A stretch of 56,741 nt of DNA from Candidatus Eiseniibacteriota bacterium (lineage in GTDB: Bacteria > Eisenbacteria > RBG-16-71-46 > CAIMUX01), in assembly GCA_016712505.1 (NCBI GenBank), contig JADJQY010000011.1:1-56741 (forward strand), given 5' to 3'. A model generated the notes under the pieces. The model saw only the letters and a program-made list of their open reading frames with translations. It searched no databases and was not told where the DNA came from. Shown here in pieces: positions 20,440-30,400 of this stretch. Position 1 is the stretch's first letter; every line of letters begins with the position of its first letter. The translations under genes and the position numbers were made by a program.

Positions 20440-20498
20440 AGGTGGGGGGGGTGAGTCGTACCGTCGGGGACTGATCGGCCCGAAGGCACCCCGATTGA

Positions 20499-21737
20499 TC
20501 AGAGACCCAGTTCCCGCCCGAGCATCTTGGTCACGAACGGTCCCCCCGGGCCGCCCGCGGCCACCAGCGCCCGGACCCGGTCCTTCGTCTCGGCCGCGTT
20601 CCCGTTGCGCTCCGCGGCGGCCATCGTGGATGCGTAGGCGTTCAGTACGTCCAGACCCGTGATCTCGTAGCCGTAGCCTTGCAGGAGCCAGTGCAGCGAG
20701 AGGAGGCCCGCCTCGACCGCGAAGGCCGGTCGCTTCTCCTCGTGGTCACGCCCGGCGCGCGCGAGGGTCATGGGATCGCAGGGCGACCGAGTCGCCAGCG
20801 CGAGCGCCTCGTCGAACAGGCCGGCCTCCTTGGCCGCCGCGAACCACTTCCCCTCGTTTCCCGGTGTGGTTTGCAGGAGATCGGCCAACACCTCGCCCGA
20901 AGGCTTGTGGGGGTACCGCTTCGACACCGCGCGAAACGTTGCCAGGTAGGTGCCGCGCTGATTCGCCTCGAGGCCGTAGCGTCGATACGCCTCATCGACC
21001 TCTCCTGTGGATAGCAGCAGTGACTCGCAAGCCCGGGCGATCGCTACCGGGCTCTCGCTCGGATGGCGCCCCTCCTCGGCGTACCGGATCGCCTCGCTCG
21101 TGCTCCCCTTGGCCACAAGCGCCTGCACACCGAACTGGCGATAGTGCCACATCCTGTACGGCTCGAGCTCGAGGAGCGCGAGCACCTCGTCGTAGCGTTC
21201 GGCTGCGATCAGAGCGCTGAGGCAGTTGGTCGTGCCCTTGAAGCGACCGCGCACGCTCTCGTCGCGGCTCCACGAGAGCTTCACGCCCTCGATCAGTTGG
21301 TCGGCCCACGCCGAGGCCACGCTCTTCGAGGCGCAGAGCGCGCCCCAATGATCGCCCAACCACTCGATGTACGGGATCTCGTCCTCCTGGTACGCCTCGA
21401 ACAGGCGCTCGAGCCACGCCGCGCGCGTCTTTGCGTCGGCCGGGGCCTTGGCGATGATCGGGACCAGCGTCTCGATCGCGGAATTCACCGCGCTGCCGAT
21501 CGCCCCCGACGAGCTATCCACGTGCGCGAGGGCGGGCGACACCCGTTCAAGGAAGAGGATCGCCCCTTCGGCCCCGAGCAAAGGCTCGTTCTTCGCCACC
21601 TTCTTGATCTCGCTCACCGCCTGCTTGACGCGCGCGATCGCCGGCTGGGATCTCCAGCCGAACGCGTTCCGGCGAAAGCGAGGCTTGAACTCCCAGTCGT
21701 GCGCCTCCGCGGCCGGGGTCGATCGTTTTGGACTCAT
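20499..21737 (-). CDS. Helical-repeat protein of unknown function
   Basis: An uninterrupted 412-aa protein made almost entirely of helix pairs (AAWLERLFEAYQEDEIPYIE, EVLALLELEPYRMWHYRQFG, SEAIRYAEEGRHPSESPVAI), like a TPR/alpha-solenoid. The N-terminus has a short basic tail (RFRRNAFGWRSQPAIARVK). No catalytic motif was seen. Its ATG at 21737 overlaps the stop of the upstream gene (ATGA at 21734-21737), so it is probably made with that protein and may bind it. Confidence 0.55.
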   Translation of the reverse strand: MSPKRSTPAAEAHDWEFKPRFRRNAFGWRSQPAIARVKQAVSEIKKVAKNEPLLGAEGAILFLERVSPALAHVDSSSGAIGSAVNSAIETLVPIIAKAPADAKTRAAWLERLFEAYQEDEIPYIEWLGDHWGALCASKSVASAWADQLIEGVKLSWSRDESVRGRFKGTTNCLSALIAAERYDEVLALLELEPYRMWHYRQFGVQALVAKGSTSEAIRYAEEGRHPSESPVAIARACESLLLSTGEVDEAYRRYGLEANQRGTYLATFRAVSKRYPHKPSGEVLADLLQTTPGNEGKWFAAAKEAGLFDEALALATRSPCDPMTLARAGRDHEEKRPAFAVEAGLLSLHWLLQGYGYEITGLDVLNAYASTMAAAERNGNAAETKDRVRALVAAGGPGGPFVTKMLGRELGL

Positions 21738-22888
21738 TCTTCTCCGTACGCCCCATCCAGCTCCGAGCGAAGCGGGGGGAGACTACCATACAGCCCCCGC
21801 AGCGCGGGAATCTCGTGTGGAACACTCGGCGCCGAGAGGTCCGCGGACACCGCGAGCACAAAGCGGGCCTGATGGTCAGTCGGCTCCGCTCGCCTACTCT
21901 TCCCCACGCCCGGCTGCTTCGGATCGCCGGGTCGGGTGCCGTCCACCTTCTCGATTCCGGAACCGGGGTGAGGAGTGCCGGTGTGCGCGCCGCCGACCGT
22001 TCCGTCGCCGTCGATCGGAGTGATGCGCCCGTCGGTGGGCCGACGAAGTCCCTCCTTCACGGCAACGTCGTGCGAGGCGTGGACGGATTCGCGAGACGGC
22101 CCTTCGCCCGGCTGCCCCACCTGCCGCTGGCGCGCTGCCATGGCGTCTTCGACCGAGGGTCGATGGTGGAGGTCGAACGCGGCATCGCGGACGCCCACTT
22201 CCTTCGTCGGATCGGGCGTGCCGCGCGTACTCGAAACGGCATTGTGCGTTTCGGGGTTGTCCCGGTTCTGCCAGGAAAGGACAATTCCCCGCCAGAGCAT
22301 TCCAAGCGACTCGAGGATAGTGTACTGGTGCTTGTTCTGCCACTCGGGCGGAGGAGTCCAGTTCTTCGCGTTGGCGTCGGTGCCGGCGTCAGCGTTGGGG
22401 TTGCCGTTGGCGTTGGCGCCAGCGTCCGCTTCGGCCGAACGTTGGCCATCCAAGGAGACGCGGTTCTTGCCCAATCCCGGTGCCGGAAGCTCTCCCGCTC
22501 CCGCCGTCAGCGAACCGCCATCCTTCGAGCCGAACCGGCCCTCCGGCGCCGTCGGGCCCTCTCCCAAGGACGCCCGGATCCTCGCCTCCCGAGCGAAGTG
22601 ATCGGCATTCACCACTCGCCCCTCACGGGACCCTGCGGCCCGGTTCTCCGCCGCCTTCGAGGCGGGCGCCTCTCCGGTCGGAAGGCCCGATCCCGAAGCG
22701 GTCACCTCCCGCGCGCCACCCAGTCGCGCGGCCGGGGAGTCACCCAGCTTCCAGGTGCCGCCGCCGGCGATGCCGTCGATGTGGCCATCGGGCGCCTCGG
22801 TCTGGCCATCAGACCGCGCCACCTTCGCCTTCGCAGTGGCCTCGTCGATTGCGCGCACGAAGTCTGGGGTGTTTCGTCGGATTTCCAC
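21734..22888 (-). CDS. Predicted disordered Gly/Ala/Asn-rich protein
   Basis: A 384-aa frame beginning at a GTG (22888) with a GGAGG site nine bases upstream. Most of the sequence is low in hydrophobic residues and rich in Gly, Ala, Asp, Pro and Glu. The middle has an Asn-Ala-Gly-Asp tract (ADAGANANGNPNADAGTDAN) followed by the only clearly foldable segment, WQNKHQYTILESLGMLWRGI. The C-terminal 40 residues (ARFVLAVSADLSAPSVP...) may form a short structured tail. No signal peptide was found. It is coupled to the helical-repeat gene downstream. The long single frame in a region full of frameshifts supports it being real. Confidence 0.5.
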   Translation of the reverse strand: MEIRRNTPDFVRAIDEATAKAKVARSDGQTEAPDGHIDGIAGGGTWKLGDSPAARLGGAREVTASGSGLPTGEAPASKAAENRAAGSREGRVVNADHFAREARIRASLGEGPTAPEGRFGSKDGGSLTAGAGELPAPGLGKNRVSLDGQRSAEADAGANANGNPNADAGTDANAKNWTPPPEWQNKHQYTILESLGMLWRGIVLSWQNRDNPETHNAVSSTRGTPDPTKEVGVRDAAFDLHHRPSVEDAMAARQRQVGQPGEGPSRESVHASHDVAVKEGLRRPTDGRITPIDGDGTVGGAHTGTPHPGSGIEKVDGTRPGDPKQPGVGKSRRAEPTDHQARFVLAVSADLSAPSVPHEIPALRGLYGSLPPLRSELDGAYGEE

Positions 22889-23109
22889 GTGTGTCTCCCT
22901 CCTCCGCTGGCGGTCGCATCAAATCAGAGCCGGTTGCAACTCTTCGAACCGGGACCAGAGGTTCAGGCTGAACTGTCATGGCACGGTTCCAGAGGTCAGG
23001 TGAGCCCCTCTAACTCTACGCCAGACGTATCGGCCCGGGAGCCGGGTCGGTTGCTTCGCTTCGCGGCGCGAGCGGGTGCGGGAGAGGGACGCTGATCGCA
23101 GGGACAGCA

Positions 23110-23465
23110 GGCGGTCTGACAGTACAGGGCCACGCGGCCAGGGCCCTGTTTCCACCTGGGCTTCCCCAGCCAGGAATCGAGAGCGCGGTGTACCTCATCC
23201 ATGACCGGACCAATTCCCGTCGCCTCCGCCGGCCGATCCGGTTCGATCCCCTCAGCCATTTCCGAGAGGACCGCAACCACGTTGTCAATCCCGCCTGCCG
23301 ACGGTGCGTACCGCACGAGGTCCAGTGCCGTCGACTCGGGAGTCGACACTTGCATGGATCCGGTCGGTCTGGACGTACGCCGTGGAGGGGGTGGAGCGCG
23401 GAACGTACGTCCGCTTGGGCGCTTCCAACCGCCTGGCCGACCAGGCCTTGCGCGATGAGCTGAAG
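23110..23465 (-). pseudogene. AbiEi-like antitoxin C-terminal remnant
   Basis: The leftward segment MQVSTPESTALDLVRYAPSA followed by GGIDNVVAVLSEMAEGIEP matches the C-terminal domain of AbiEi-type antitoxins (the 'STPE-TALDLV' hallmark). A preceding AYVQTDRI lies in another frame. The N-terminal winged helix and the AbiEii toxin partner are both absent, and the sequence overlaps a rightward AlbA-type remnant, so this is a broken fragment. Confidence 0.6.
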
Positions 23466-23983
23466 CGCACGGCCCGGAACGAATCCCATGACGTTGATTC
23501 GGGTCGCGGTGTTCGATGACCGCGTGGAAGTGGAGAGCCCCGGCCTCCTCCCCCTCGGGCTCACGGGGAACGACATCGAGGCCCGCGTTTCCCGGCTGCG
23601 CAGTCGCGTCATCGGCCGCGTGTCCAAGGAACTCGGGGTTATTGCGCAGTGGGGCAGCGGCGTAGGGAGAATGATCGACGCTTGCCGGGAGCACGGTCTC
23701 CCCCACCGGAGTTTCGGAAGGTCGGCACTCACTTCCGAGTGAGTTTCCGGCTCCTCGGGCAGTCCCCACCGACCGTGGACCCGATCGAAGCACGGAGTCT
23801 GCAGGCCATTGCAGAGAGCAACGGACTCAGCACCAGGGGGGTCGCGGAGCTCGTGAGTCTGTCTCCGCGCTAGGCCCGCGCCAGGCTGAAGAACCTGGTT
23901 GACCGGGAATTGGTCGCCGAGATCGGTACGAGTCCGACCGACCCGAGAACATTCTACTACCCGCGATCGGGCGCGCCGCGGTA
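23300..23983 (+). pseudogene. AlbA_2/RecG-like ATP-binding protein remnant
   Basis: Rightward pieces read GTYVRLGASNRLADQALRDEL (AlbA_2-type domain end), IRVAVFDDRVEVESPGLLP and QWGSGVGRMIDACREHGLP (a GHKL ATPase-like C-terminal domain), then LKNLVDRELVAEIGTSPTDP (winged helix). Between the first two pieces the expected ATPase start is missing, and an in-frame TAG at about 23872 precedes the last piece. The gene is therefore decayed, with deletion plus stop, and is not simply a base-call victim. Confidence 0.62.
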
Positions 23984-24127
23984 GCTCACCCCGTCGGGTG
24001 CCGGAACTCGAACAACAACGCGCCTGAACCCGTGCAGGGTCGCAGTCTGGTGCGGCGATTCGAAAGCTCGCGATTGCCGCCTGACCATCGGACCGTCCGT
24101 CCGGTCCGCCCCGGTCGGGCCTCCCGA

Positions 24128-26001
24128 TCAGGTCGCCGCTGGCAAGAGCCTCGACCGCAGGAACTCCCGCGTCTCGTCGTCCACGGAGTAGACGGTGCAG
24201 CTCTCCATGCCGCGTGAGGAGCGTGCGGTAGATGCGCTTGATATAGGGCAGTGCCGCGGCCGGAGACTGCCCGCGAAGCTTGTTCGCGTAGTTCTGCCTC
24301 GGATCTGCCAGCCATGCGCCCCGCCGGCGCACCAGATCTGGCCCCAGGATCACGCCCACGTGACCCGTCTCGAAACCCTGCACGCTATAAACACATCCCG
24401 CCTGCCGCACCCCCGCCGGGTCGATCGCCCAGTGCTTCGCCTCGGGAATGCCGGGCGGCGGCTTCCGGTTGTTCTTCGATTCCCACGGAAATCGGAAATC
24501 GCCGATGACGATGTCGTCCACCAGCCGGTCCGGCAGAGGATCGCTCCACTCCCAGCACCAACCTCCCAGCACGCGCGCCGAGTTCGAACGCACGCGGTTG
24601 TGCTCCATGACTTCCTCTACCAGCGCGTCGGGGGAGTCCACGATCCGGAAGCGGAATCCCGACGGCACCGCCAGCCGCAGCCCCTGCGGATCTTGGGCCA
24701 GCTCCAGAACGTCATCCAGCCAGGCCAAGTAGGCATCGGATCCATTGCAGCGGAACTGCGTCGAGAGCACGAACTCGCTGAAGTGCGCTTTCAGTCGCCG
24801 GGCGGTTTCGCGGAAGACCGACGGCTCACCCACCTCCTCCGGCGAGATGATCTGGTTTTCGTCCGCGAAGAAGACCGTCACTCGGGCCGCCCGGATGAGT
24901 TCCTCCACCTGACTGATCGTCGGCCGCTGTGCGGTCGGCACCCGCGGCACCGACTTCGCGCGGATCCGGTGGGCCTCGTCGACGATCAGCACGTCCAGTC
25001 CGTCCAGTGGCTTGTTCCAGTAGTAGTCGGTGAATTTCACCAGCGCGTCGATTCGCTTCCCCAGGATACGCCGCATGCCATGCGTGAAGGCCGCCGAGCC
25101 CGTCACCAGGTTGACGCTCAGCTCCCTCCGCAGGATCTCCCCCAGGGCGTTCAGCGCGATCACCGACTTCCCGTGCCCGGGCCCCGCGCACCAGGATCAC
25201 CTGCTTGCGCCGAGAGTGGGTCGCCGAACCGACCGCGCTCAGAATCTTCCGGTTGGCCGGAATCTGCTCGTCCAGCAGCCGAAACACCCCCTGCTGCCGG
25301 ATCGCGAGGTCTGCGTGGTCGATCAGCTGCTTCGACGGTCCGATCCCGCGCTCGTCGTACGCCTCGAGCACCTGCCGTCCCCGCCCCCCGCGCAAGCGCA
25401 CACGCAGGTACCGAGCGAGCAACTCCGCGTCACGCTCCCCGAAGCACGGGCTGTCCTCCCGGATCCGATCGAACTGAGGGTGGAACAAACCCTCGTCGGG
25501 GATGATCCCCGGATAGTTGTGGCAGTAGGCGCAGGACGCCAACCCCAGGCGATCGTCCCCCTGGAAGGCTCGCCGAAAGTCCTCAATGTGCTCGTGGTAC
25601 CCATGCACCTGCTCCGACGGATGCGGCTCGGCTTGCAATCCGCCGCCGATGGCCGTGCAGACGCTCCCCTCCGGGGTCGCCAACGCCTCGCCCCACGCCT
25701 TCAACTCAGTGATCACCGTCCACGGCTCCTCACGCTCCGTGTGCCCAAACAGACACACGTCCATTCGCTTCCCGAAGTACGGCACCCGCTCCTCCAGCGC
25801 GATGTGCACATCGTCCGGCAACTCAGCAAGCTGCAGCGCCCCCGCCAGGCGGGGCAACGAGGCTCGCCACGAGTTCCGCTCCGAAGGCCCCGGAGAGTGC
25901 CCCACAACTCGCGGGTAGTTCTCGTCCATCTCCCGGAAGAGGGCGTTCGTGCGGAGCTTGAACTGGAACTCCTGCAGTGTGCCGTGGAAGACGCGGGTCA
26001 T
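24128..26001 (-). CDS. DUF2075-like nuclease-helicase (two frameshifts)
   Basis: A two-part protein of about 625 aa. Residues 1-260 form a nuclease-like N-domain (FGKRMDVCLFGHTEREEPWT then VITELKAWGEAL, giving a D...ExK pattern). The rest is a superfamily 1-like DUF2075/Schlafen-type helicase. The P-loop GPGHGKSVIALN is found only by switching frame at about 25185, so the break falls in the Walker A motif. Walker B is LDVLIVDEAHRIR; later motifs are VFFADENQIISPEE, STQFRCNGSDAYLAWLDD and YSVQGFETGHVGVILGPDL. A second shift near 24210 restores the usual tail (MESCTVYSVDDETREFLRS) and the stop at 24128. Such proteins are common in defence loci. The start at 26001 overlaps a small upstream ORF (ATGA). 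Confidence 0.75.
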
Positions 26002-26183
26002 AGTCCGGGGGTGCGGGAGTATCGTGGAGGATTCGGTGGAGCAGGCGCTACGAGCCGGTGCCGGCGCGCAATCTGCATGACGCCGTCGCGGCCGATGGGC
26101 ACACCCAGCTTCCGGCTGCCGAATGGCGCGGGTCGAGCAGGTGAGATGATTGCCGTAGTGATCAGGATGGGCAGTTCTCCCAT
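25998..26183 (-). CDS. Short ORF coupled to the helicase gene
   Basis: A 61-codon frame (starts MGELPILITTAIISPARPAP) whose TGA stop overlaps the helicase ATG. I see no known family, and it may be the 3' end of a longer gene broken upstream. The coupling is the only reason to list it. Confidence 0.25.
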   Translation of the reverse strand: MGELPILITTAIISPARPAPFGSRKLGVPIGRDGVMQIARRHRLVAPAPPNPPRYSRTPGL

Positions 26184-26616
26184 ATTGGTCGATCGAGGAT
26201 GCGGACTCTCATGGAGTTTCCCTCGTCGACACCCCCACGGGATTCTGCAATAGCGCGACCCTCCCTGCCAACCCGGTCACGCCGGTACAGGAGAGGTTGC
26301 TGCGTGTCTCGGGCTCTCCGCCGCTCGATCTGCCGGCGTCCCCGAACCAGGTCCACTGGGGAATTCCCGTGGGACGTGTCAGGGGCAGGTTGTCGGTTCG
26401 CTCTCGCTCTTCACAGGCTGTCGCGACCGCATATTTCCGTCGGGTCCCGTTCGCTCCAGGTGCGTTTGCGACCACACCGCCCTTCGGACTCGATTTGCCG
26501 GCGCCTGCCCTGTACCCCGCAGCGAAATCCCAGCGATTGGTCACCCCCTCATCACCTCCGAGCGCATTCTCGCGCCGAATGGGGTGTCCACGAAAGGGGG
26601 GCAGCGTCAGGGAGTC
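26184..26616. other. No recognisable gene
   Basis: Open frames exist on both strands (for example leftward 26544-26209), but none shows a ribosome site or a family-like segment. It may be the remains of a gene upstream of the helicase. Confidence 0.3.
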
Positions 26617-27733
26617 TCACCGCTCAAGCGCCAGGCCAACCCGCCACGCCGTAACGGACTTGCTGTAAGCGAGTAGATTCTCGCCCGTTCCGGAGAAGTA
26701 CTGCACCTCCAAGGATGGGGTGAACCGCGTGCCGATCTCCCCTCCTATGGCCTCCGTGTCGAATGTCGCGTCGATCTCGGTGTTCACAAACACGGACCGC
26801 CCGAAGATCCGGGATCTCACGCTGACGGTTGGGACGATTGCCTGCCACCGACACATCCCGCGGCCCAGCGTCGTGGTGAGAATGACCTCACCGCGCCCGG
26901 CGTACTCAGGCAGGTCGGCATTCTCCCGCCCAACACTCCACGCGCGCCAGGCTCGCGACGCGAAGTAGATCTTGGACCGTCCAGGCTCTCCCCAATCGAT
27001 CCCCAACCCCCAGCGATTCCAGGAGCGGCTCGTGGCTCCATCTCGTCCGTTGGATTCATGACCGGCAAACAGCTGCACGGACGGCACCGCCGGCTCCTTG
27101 CAGATGCTCGCGTTCTCGACATAGAGCATTGCCTCCGGATTGTAGTTGTTGTCGAAGAATGGAGCGCTTGGCTCCCACAGATGCCAGAAAGAGTTCTGCC
27201 GATAGACCACGTGCAGGCCCGTGTCCCGGTCCTCCTGAAGGTCACCGATCGCCAGCACCTTGTAGCGCACGGCGATGCGGAACTTGATCTGGCGAGCGTA
27301 CTCGCCCGCGGCGAGTGAATCGTTGTCACCGAGGTTTTGGAACCCATCCCTGCCGCTGTTCCGTTCCGTAGTGCAGCGTGATCGCGGGCGCGTATCGCGT
27401 GTCCTCGTTCTCACCGAAGGCGACGAAATGAAGCCCAATTCCTCCGGAGACTGACCTCTCATGGTCACTCGCCCTAAAGATGATCCCCGTCGAAATGGCC
27501 GGAGACCAGAAGTAGCTCCGACTTCGGGTCACCCGCCAGCGACCTTCTTCGAGAGTGTCTCCGTTGAAGTACGGCTTGATTTCGGGGTCTCCCTTTCTGA
27601 TGCCGACTAGGCCTCCGCTCACCGGCGCCGCCACGACCGCGAATTCGCCTTGAATTCGATCTCGGTTGTTTTCCAGCACAAGGGCCGTCGCCGTAGCGAC
27701 GGCAACCGTAGCGAGGAGCACGGCAACGTTCAT
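26617..27733 (-). CDS. pldA: Outer-membrane phospholipase A (PldA-like) (one frameshift)
   Basis: A barrel-forming phospholipase A of the outer membrane. The active-site segment is FAGHESNGRDGATSRSWNRW, matching the family H-x-S-N-G...SRSWNR signature with the catalytic His and Ser. It is preceded by DTGLHVVYRQNSFWHLWEPS and NYNPEAMLYVENA, also typical. The C-terminus alternates barrel strands and ends VTAWRVGLALER. The N-terminal part reads in a second frame from the ATG at 27733, after AAATGGAGGTCGCAA, with a hydrophobic leader MNVAVLLATVAVATATALVL. The shift is near 27340. About 370 aa with an N-terminal extension compared with the E. coli enzyme (289 aa). A truncated second copy lies at 17231-17372. 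Confidence 0.8.
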
Positions 27734-28243
27734 TTGCGACCTCCATTTTTTCGGCGATCGGCTGTTGGAGTCGAGCGCCAACTCCTGACGGCCCACGGTG
27801 GCCCGAACCCCCTGACCGGCTCACCCGGCACAACCGCGGAGCATCGGAGGTATGTTTCGGGTATGACGCTTCTTGCAATTCGACTCGAACGCATGAGATA
27901 GCGCTCCACTGCGCCCGTGGGAGGGTGAGTCTACTGGCCCTCAGTGGATCCCTCGTCTGCGTCGCGAGAGATGTTGGCCCCAGAGAGGTACGTGAAAGAG
28001 TACGCCCGGATCGACACCAGGGCAAGGATCAACCCGCACCAGCTGATTGTTTTCTCTCCGGTTCGCGCTCCGCTACGCACCAGTTTCCGGCGCTCCAGAG
28101 GCATCGGAATCGCATATAGAGAACGCTGCAGCGCGATCGGACGGGTCCCTACGACTTGCGCACGCGGCAACCGCCGAGAGATCGTTCCGGCCAGTCGCGC
28201 TCCAGCGGAACGCACGGCGTAGGGTCAGGAGCGGGGGGAGACC
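27734..28243. other. Intergenic region left of the IS21 element
   Basis: No convincing gene. A leftward frame from about 28104 (MPLERRKLVRSG..., with a hydrophobic WCGLILALVSIRAYSFTYL) ends at 27931 and could encode a roughly 57-aa membrane peptide, or be the tail of a membrane protein cut by the insertion sequence. No good ribosome site was seen. Confidence 0.3.
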
Positions 28244-28349
28244 TGTTACCGGTCACCCAAATGCGGCCACCACCGAACAGTTGAAAAGCGGCCACTTCAG
28301 GTAGTAGTAGAACCAGCACTCTCCCTGGACATAACCAGGGAGGGTGAGG

Positions 28350-29461
28350 ATGGGCAACTACTTGAAGACGCTGAAACGCCAACAAGTTATCGCGCTGCTC
28401 GAGTTGGGGCTGGACCTACCGGCGGATCGAGTCGGAGACCGTGGTACGTCGGGAGACGATCTCGCGCTACGCTCGGCTGCGTCTTTCAAATGCGGCCAAA
28501 GTGTTCGCCGGCTCGGAAGGCTCTGAGCTCGCGCGCGACCCAGTGGAACCGGACCTCGACGGTTCAAACCCGGCCAAAGTGTTCCCCGGCTCCGGGGCAA
28601 ATGCGGCCAAGTGACCGCCGGCCCTTCGCTCCCCGCGCGGAGGAAGGCCGACCCACCACGATGCGATCGTGGCCAAGGTGGATCTCGGGCTGAGCGCGCA
28701 GCGGATCTGGCAGGACCTGGTCGAGGAGTACGGCTACGAGTACAGCTACGAGTCGATCAAGCGCTACGTCCGCGCGCTCGATCGTCCGGTGCGCGCGGTC
28801 GGGGTCTACCACTCCGAGCCGGGCGAAGAGGGCCAGATCGACTTCTTCCAAGGCGCGCCCACCTTCCACCTGACCACCGGCCAGTGGCAACGACCCTGGG
28901 TCTTCCGCCTGACCCTCTGCCACTCGCGTCACGGCTACGAAGAGGGGGTCTGGGATCAGACCCGGCCGGAGTTCCTCCGCCTGCACGAGAACGCCTTCCG
29001 GGACTTGGGCGGGGTGCCTCGGGTCATCCGCCATGACAACCTGAAGGCGGCGGTGGTGCGAGCCTGTCTCTACGATCCGGATGCGAGTGAGGTCTACACC
29101 GCGTTCGCCCGCCACTGGGGCTTCACCCCGTTGCCGATCCGGCCGCGCACCCCGCGGGAGAATGGCAAGGAGGAGCGAAGTGGCGGCTACGTGAAGAACA
29201 ACGCCCTCAAGGGTCGGCGCTTCGAGAGCCTGGACGAACAGAACCGGTTCTTGCGTCACTGGAACCGGACGATCGCGCGCTTGCGCATCCACGGCACCAC
29301 CCGACGCCAGGTCTACACTCTCCTCCTTGAGAGCGAGCTGCCGGCGCTAAAGCCCCTGCCGCTGGAGCCGTTCGCCATCTTCGAGCGTCGCCCGCGTGCT
29401 TCGTGCCGAACACGAAAGCATCCGTCCCTTGTCCGACTACCGACTGGAGGATCTGGTATGA
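28350..29461 (+). CDS. istA: IS21 transposase IstA (frameshifts and a stop)
   Basis: The DDE transposase of the element. The start MGNYLKTLKRQQVIALLELG follows AGGGAGGGTGAGG. After a frame change near 28405 the HTH continues (YRRIESETVVRRETISRYAR). An in-frame TGA at 28612-28614 interrupts the linker before HHDAIVAKVDLGLSAQRIW. The catalytic core has GQIDFFQG (first Asp), RVIRHDNLKAAV (second Asp) and RTPRENGKEE (Glu region). A last shift near 29390 restores the normal end RPLSDYRLEDLV, whose TGA overlaps the istB ATG (ATGA at 29458-29461). About 370 aa. If the stop is real the copy is dead. Confidence 0.82.
28487..28620 (+). repeat. Three terminal-repeat-like units inside istA
   Basis: CAAATGCGGCCAAAGTGTTC at 28487, CAAACCCGGCCAAAGTGTTC at 28565 and CAAATGCGGCCAAGTGACCG at 28598, each followed by CC(G/C)CCGG-type sequence, resemble the element's end unit CAAATGCGGCCACCACCGAA. 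They encode the repeated peptide (N)(A/P)AKVF(A/P)GS inside the transposase linker. Confidence 0.55.
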
Positions 29462-30224
29462 GCGTGCAACTCGATGGTCGTCTCCGTCAGCTCCGTCTCT
29501 CCGGCATGGCCGAGGCGTTGCCCGGGCGCTTGCAGCAAGCGACCGGAGGGAGTCTCCCGCACCGCGACTTCCTGGAACTCTTGGTCGACGACGAACTGGC
29601 GCGACGCTCCGATCGCCTCTTCTCGCGACGGGTGAATGAAGCCGGGGCTGACCGAGATCAAGGAGTTCTCCGACTTCGACTGGTCGTTCAACTGAAGCTG
29701 CCTCGCGGCCGGCTCTTGGATCTGGCCACCGGACGGTTCATCGCCGAACGTCGCGGGGTGCTCTTGATCGGTCCGCCCGGAGTGGGCAAGAGTCATGCGG
29801 TGGCGGCGATCACGGTAGGCGTGATCCGCGCCGGCTACCGCGCGTTGGTCAAGAACACGTTCGACCTGGCGCAGGACTTCGCCGAGGCGGAGGCGACCGG
29901 CGAGCGCCGGGTGCTGGTCGATCAACTGGTGCGGGTCGACCTGCTCGTGCTGGAGGACTTCGGCATGCGCAAGCTCGGTCCAGAGCGGGGCGGAGGATCT
30001 GCTCCGAGGTCTTCCTTCGTCGTCACGAGAAGACCTCGACCGTGATCACGACCAATCGCCCGACCGAGGACTGGGGGCAGTTCCTGGGCGATGTCCCAGC
30101 CACCACGGCGATCCTCGATCGCTTCCTCGAGCACGCCGAGATCCTGACCATGACGGGGAAGAGCTATCGAATGCGGCGGCGAGCAAACGCAGGGGCGTCG
30201 TCGGAGGCGGGTGTGAAGGAGTGA
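29458..30224 (+). CDS. istB: IS21 helper ATPase IstB (frameshifted)
   Basis: The AAA+ helper that selects target DNA and activates IstA. The N-terminal LRQLRLSGMAEALPGRLQQA is typical. The Walker A motif is LIGPPGVGKSHAVAA, Walker B is VDLLVLEDFGM, and sensor-like residues lie in TVITTNRPTEDWGQFLGD. The C-terminus ILDRFLEHAEILTMTGKSYR completes the family pattern. Frame changes near 29640 and 29985 break it into three pieces. Full length is about 255 aa. Confidence 0.82.
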
Positions 30225-30382
30225 GTCAGGAGAGGAGCACGAAACCACCGTGGAGCCGAATCCGGCTTGCCCGGCGACGCGACCACGTCACATACTCACC
30301 GCCACTGCACTGGAGTGGCCGGCTTTGAAGTGTTCGGTCGTGGCCGCCTTTGGATGTTCGGTGACAGGCCAGCCGCGCGTCA

Positions 30383-30400
30383 ACCTCCGGCGCCGAGATG
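30383..30400 (+). repeat. 18-bp direct repeat, left (target duplication)
   Basis: ACCTCCGGCGCCGAGATG here is repeated exactly at 31863-31880, immediately outside the inverted-repeat ends of the element at 30401-31862. Confidence 0.8.

Larger units (their letters stand above)
28244..30366 (+). mobile_element. IS21-family insertion sequence
   Basis: A two-gene istA-istB element of about 2.1 kb. The left end (from TGTTACCGGTCACC at 28244) and the right end (to GGTGACA at 30366) are imperfect inverted repeats of about 60 bp. Both contain two internal units of the form GCGGCCAC: AAATGCGGCCACCACCGAAC plus AAAGCGGCCACTTC on the left, and AAAGGCGGCCACGACCGAAC plus AAAGCCGGCCACTCC on the right strand. 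Multiple terminal repeats are typical of IS21. No clear target duplication was found in the flanks (GGAGACC and GGCCAGC), so one end may have rearranged or my end calls may be off by a few bases. Confidence 0.85.

Noticed and set aside
23016..25163. A single 715-codon leftward gene
   Set aside because: Only its first part is helicase sequence. After about 24210 it is out-of-frame read-through, and the real helicase tail and stop lie in another frame ending at 24128; the last part contains an unrelated AbiEi-like remnant.
26209..26544. A 111-codon leftward gene upstream of the helicase
   Set aside because: Composition and lack of ribosome site or family-like segments; the rightward frames over the same stretch are equally open.
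28669..30045. A fused IstA-IstB protein
   Set aside because: The long frame joins two genes only because of a frame change near 29390; the other frame gives the normal IstA end with an ATGA overlap.
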